Of a DNA stretch of 9,100 nt, positions 6,578-9,100 are shown piece by piece. The notes under the pieces are model-generated. The model saw only the letters and a list, made by a program, of their open reading frames with translations. It made no database searches and was not told the origin of the DNA. Every line of letters starts with the position of its first letter. Positions within the stretch are counted from its first letter, which is position 1. A program made the position numbers and the translations under genes. The stretch is from JBLHHI01 sp047614125 (lineage in GTDB: Bacteria; Bacteroidota; Bacteroidia; NS11-12g; UBA9320): the NCBI GenBank assembly GCA_047614125.1, contig JBLHHI010000125.1:1-9100 (forward strand). The letters run 5' to 3'.

Positions 6578-8035
6578 ATGAGCATTGAAATTGTCGTATC
6601 CATTCTTCTCACCATCTTATCCGTTGTAATTTTCCTTCGGTATTTATTTACACGAAAGAAGGTCAAAGAATTAAAAAGCAAAACGGATTTTTCAATTCAA
6701 AGTGACAACTTAATGAAGCTTTCTTTTGAGGGTGACTCAGAGCTTGGAGCCATTGCGACGAACTTCAATACCTTAGTTGGAAAGTATCAGGATATGTGTA
6801 ACGAAAGCGTAGACCTTCGGGCAGACCATCAACAAAAAGTAAAGCTCGATTCGAAGGTCAAAGAATTTGAAGAATCGCTCTCACAGATGACGCTGCTCAC
6901 CGACATCGGAAAAAGGATTACCGCAAGTTTAAATGTTGAAGAAATAATGCGCATCGTTTACGATTACGTAAAATCTGCTATGGATGTAAACGAATTGGAG
7001 CTCATGTATTTTAAAAATGGGAAATCGGTTTACTTAAGCTTGGGAAATAAAAGCAAGATATCGAAACACAGCGTGGATGCGGGAAGTGAAAACATAATGC
7101 ATTGGTCGTTGGAGAATAAGGAAGTAGTTTTTTTAAACAACGCACATGAAGATTACACACAATACGTTTTTAATCCTGTTGTATCTTTTTCTGGAGAGAA
7201 GCCTCATTCTGCCATATGTATTCCGTTGTTTTTAAATGAAAAAAAAATTGGCGCAGTGGGTGTAACCAGTTCACATAAAGATGTTTACAACGTATATCAC
7301 TTAGAATTTCTAAAAACACTTGCTACCTACTTAGCGGTTGCGCTCGATAATTCGAACGTTTATCAATTGCTCGAATCGGGCAAGGCACAGATCGAGGCCG
7401 AGAAGGCAAAATCCGATAAGCTTTTATTGAACATTCTACCTGCAGAAGTTGCCGAAGAATTGAAGAATTCGGGCAAGGCAAAAGCTAAGAGTTTTAAAAA
7501 TGTTACCGTGCTGTTTACAGACTTTGTAAATTTTACGAGCATTAGTGAAAATCTTACTCCAGAACAACTCGTTGTAGAAATTGACACGTGTTTCAAGGCC
7601 TTTGACAACATCATTGAAAACAACGGTCTCGAAAAGATTAAAACCATTGGTGATGCCTATTTGGCAGTTGGCGGTTTGCCAAACGATGATCCCAACCATG
7701 GGTTCAATGCGGTAAAGGCGGCCATTGAGATTCGAAACTTTATCAAAGAACGAGAATCGGAAAAAGACGCCAAGTTAAAAGGCATACGCATTGGTTTGCA
7801 CAGTGGCCCGGTGGTTGCAGGCATTGTTGGCGTTAAAAAGTTTGCCTACGACATCTGGGGCGATACCGTAAATACAGCAGCTCGAATGGAGCAACAAAGT
7901 GAAACCGGAAAGGTAAATATAAGCGGCGCTACGTACAGCGAAGTAAAAGATAAGATGGAATGCACGTACCGAGGAAAGGTAGAAGCTAAAAACAAGGGTA
8001 AGATCGATATGTATTTTGTTGACAGGATTAAATAG
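6578..8035 (+). CDS. Membrane-anchored GAF-domain class III adenylate cyclase
   Basis: Intact, 485 residues; predicted to convert ATP to 3',5'-cAMP and pyrophosphate. There is an N-terminal transmembrane helix (about 2-24), then a HAMP-like stretch ending ELGAIATNFNTLVGKY (about 50-70), a short coiled coil, and a GAF domain (about 100-262, LTDIGKRITASLNVEEIMRI onward). The signalling linker LLLNILPAEVAEELKNSG precedes the catalytic domain (about 305-480). Catalytic features: metal-binding D315 (LFTDFVNFT) and D359 (TIGDAY); adenine-selecting K355 (KIKTIGD) and D425 (YDIWGD); transition-state N432 and R436 (VNTAARM). The K/D pair indicates adenylate rather than guanylate cyclase. The GAF domain probably tunes activity through an unknown ligand, and the catalytic domain should be cytoplasmic and act as a homodimer. 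It is divergent from the STAND-WD40 gene. No cAMP receptor is encoded in the window. Confidence 0.93.
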   Translation: MSIEIVVSILLTILSVVIFLRYLFTRKKVKELKSKTDFSIQSDNLMKLSFEGDSELGAIATNFNTLVGKYQDMCNESVDLRADHQQKVKLDSKVKEFEESLSQMTLLTDIGKRITASLNVEEIMRIVYDYVKSAMDVNELELMYFKNGKSVYLSLGNKSKISKHSVDAGSENIMHWSLENKEVVFLNNAHEDYTQYVFNPVVSFSGEKPHSAICIPLFLNEKKIGAVGVTSSHKDVYNVYHLEFLKTLATYLAVALDNSNVYQLLESGKAQIEAEKAKSDKLLLNILPAEVAEELKNSGKAKAKSFKNVTVLFTDFVNFTSISENLTPEQLVVEIDTCFKAFDNIIENNGLEKIKTIGDAYLAVGGLPNDDPNHGFNAVKAAIEIRNFIKERESEKDAKLKGIRIGLHSGPVVAGIVGVKKFAYDIWGDTVNTAARMEQQSETGKVNISGATYSEVKDKMECTYRGKVEAKNKGKIDMYFVDRIK

Positions 8036-8067
8036 CAACTCCTCCCGCAAAATGATTTCTTTCCTTT

Positions 8068-8080
8068 GCTAAATCTTAGC
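8068..8080. other. Small hairpin between convergent genes
   Basis: GCTAA-ATC-TTAGC forms a 5-bp stem in the 65-bp gap between the ends of the cyclase and the CHU_C-domain gene. A palindrome ATTCTAGAAT follows near 8089-8098. Neither has a proper T-run, so a terminator role for either convergent gene is possible but weakly supported. Confidence 0.2.
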
Positions 8081-8100
8081 TTAATAGTATTCTAGAATGA

Positions 8101-8997
8101 TTATTTAAGCAGATTAATGGTTCCCTTCAACCAATTTTTTTGGTACCTTCCGCCTTCTTTTAGTTCTTGAATTTCCACCAAATACACATATGCTCCCATA
8201 GGCGACGCCCTGCCCATATACGTTCCGTCCCATCCATCTTGACCATCATATACCAAACCACCCCATCTATTATACACCCTAAGTCTAATTAGTATTTCGA
8301 ATGGGTACAAATAAGGTCTGAATACATCGTTTAGCAAATCTCCATTTGGAGAGAAGGCATTGGGAATTAATGTAGGATTATTCTCTCCCCGTATTACTTC
8401 TATCCTAATTGTGTCACTTGCTAAACAACCATATCCGTTATCAACTTCTATGGTGTACGTTTCTGGCATTCCAGCGCTATACCATGGAGTTGGACAATTA
8501 TCGCAATCTAGATAATCAGGTGGGGTCCATAAGATAGTGCTGTTCCCTAAAGCATAATACTTAGGTTCAAGCTTTACAGAGGTGTTGAAAGGTACGTAAA
8601 GTGTTTTTTCTACCGTTTCAACAAAGGGTCTTTCCGTTGCCAAGGCTATAGCAAAATCGCTATTTGCTTCATACGATTGTGCTTCATAGGCGCTTTTATT
8701 GTCAACTCTTGTCTCACCCGATAAAGAGACTTTATTCCATTTACTTCTACGAAAATCAGCCATTTTGGTCCATTCATCGGGTTGATCAGTGACAATATTG
8801 AATTGAACTGTGTTGTCTATATCAGATCCTATAATATGAAAAAATTCATCATTTATGGTACAGAGACTATCGTCTGTTGTGGAAATATTCATCCCGTAAT
8901 CTGTTGCATCCTGATAGATAAATGCTGTTCTAAAAGTTCCACCTTTGGTTTCGTCAACCACAATTGGTTTATAGATAACATTGAATAACGTCAACAT
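8101..8997 (-). CDS. T9SS type B (gliding-motility CHU_C) C-terminal domain protein, probably 5'-truncated
   Basis: 298 residues. The last 86 (from N213, NAFSPNGDLLNDVF) form the gliding-motility-associated C-terminal domain: SPNGDxxNDxF, then VYNRWGGLVYDG, GWDGTYMG, GAYVYLVEI and KGTINLLK. This domain directs export through the type IX system, usually with surface attachment or release. An Ig/PKD-like segment lies before it (about 140-210, with DCDNCP and YGCLASDTIRIEV). The N-terminus (MLTLFNVIYKPIVV) is not a signal peptide, and proteins of this type are normally long with a Sec signal. The frame is closed upstream by TAA at 9034-9036, so this start cannot simply be extended. I infer a gene that lost its 5' part by rearrangement or insertion; an upstream frameshift outside the window is the alternative. 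Without a Sec signal the product should not reach the T9SS. Confidence 0.8.
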   Translation of the reverse strand: MLTLFNVIYKPIVVDETKGGTFRTAFIYQDATDYGMNISTTDDSLCTINDEFFHIIGSDIDNTVQFNIVTDQPDEWTKMADFRRSKWNKVSLSGETRVDNKSAYEAQSYEANSDFAIALATERPFVETVEKTLYVPFNTSVKLEPKYYALGNSTILWTPPDYLDCDNCPTPWYSAGMPETYTIEVDNGYGCLASDTIRIEVIRGENNPTLIPNAFSPNGDLLNDVFRPYLYPFEILIRLRVYNRWGGLVYDGQDGWDGTYMGRASPMGAYVYLVEIQELKEGGRYQKNWLKGTINLLK

Positions 8998-8999
8998 AA

Positions 9000-9100
9000 A
9001 GTGAACTTTTAGGGGATAAGATTTAAGAGAGTGTTATTTAATATATTTATAACCTTTTTAATCAACCAGTAATGGCAAACAACAAAAGTACAAGTTCACT
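9000..9100. repeat. 9-bp inverted repeat at the right window edge
   Basis: AGTGAACTT (9000-9008) and AAGTTCACT (9092-9100) are perfect inverted repeats about 100 bp apart. The next bases also match at two of three positions (TTA versus GTA). The left arm begins three bases upstream of the CHU_C start codon, where that gene appears truncated. This could be a small mobile element or one end of a larger one, but the right arm stops at the window edge and a 9-bp match can arise by chance. No gene is visible in 8998-9100. Confidence 0.3.

Overview
The window comes from an AT-rich member of the Bacteroidota, most likely the Flavobacteriales or a related order. This rests on two proteins with type IX secretion (T9SS) C-terminal domains: a type A sorting domain with the YPNP motif, and a gliding-motility-type (CHU_C, type B) domain. 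The start codons are preceded by A-rich leaders rather than Shine-Dalgarno sites, and there is an IS1595-type transposase. The species cannot be named from the sequence.

Layout. Positions 1-1106 hold a decayed IS1595-family transposase (minus strand), interrupted at its catalytic C-terminal motif by copy 1 of a ~265-bp palindromic element (1-268). Positions 1171-3281 hold a T9SS-exported surface protein gene (plus strand) that is now a pseudogene: two frameshifts, one in-frame stop, and copy 2 of the same element (2905-3167) inserted in the sorting domain. Removing copy 2 restores the frame. Positions 3282-3472 are intergenic with a possible terminator. Positions 3473-6514 (minus) encode an intact 1013-residue nSTAND NTPase / membrane helix / coiled coil / seven-repeat WD40 protein. 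Its divergent neighbour, 63 bp away, is an intact HAMP-like/GAF/class III adenylate cyclase (6578-8035, plus). Positions 8101-8997 (minus) encode a T9SS type B C-terminal domain protein that lacks an export signal and is probably the remnant of a larger gene.

The most interesting object is the ~265-bp element. Its two copies have diverged a lot in primary sequence, yet share 15-18-bp termini and fold the same way. At least six base pairs in three helices are changed on both sides with pairing kept. Both copies also abut the same ~20-nt target-like motif, TTGGATG-N(3-4)-TTTGCTnCAA, although one target is a transposase gene and the other is the antisense strand of a T9SS gene. This suggests a site-selective, non-autonomous mobile element with a structured RNA or single-stranded DNA form. 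No encoded protein is visible in it.

The STAND-WD40 protein and the cyclase look like a divergent signalling pair. Both start codons are preceded, at exactly the same distance, by the same 9-mer AAAAGATAA. A functional link between them is inference.
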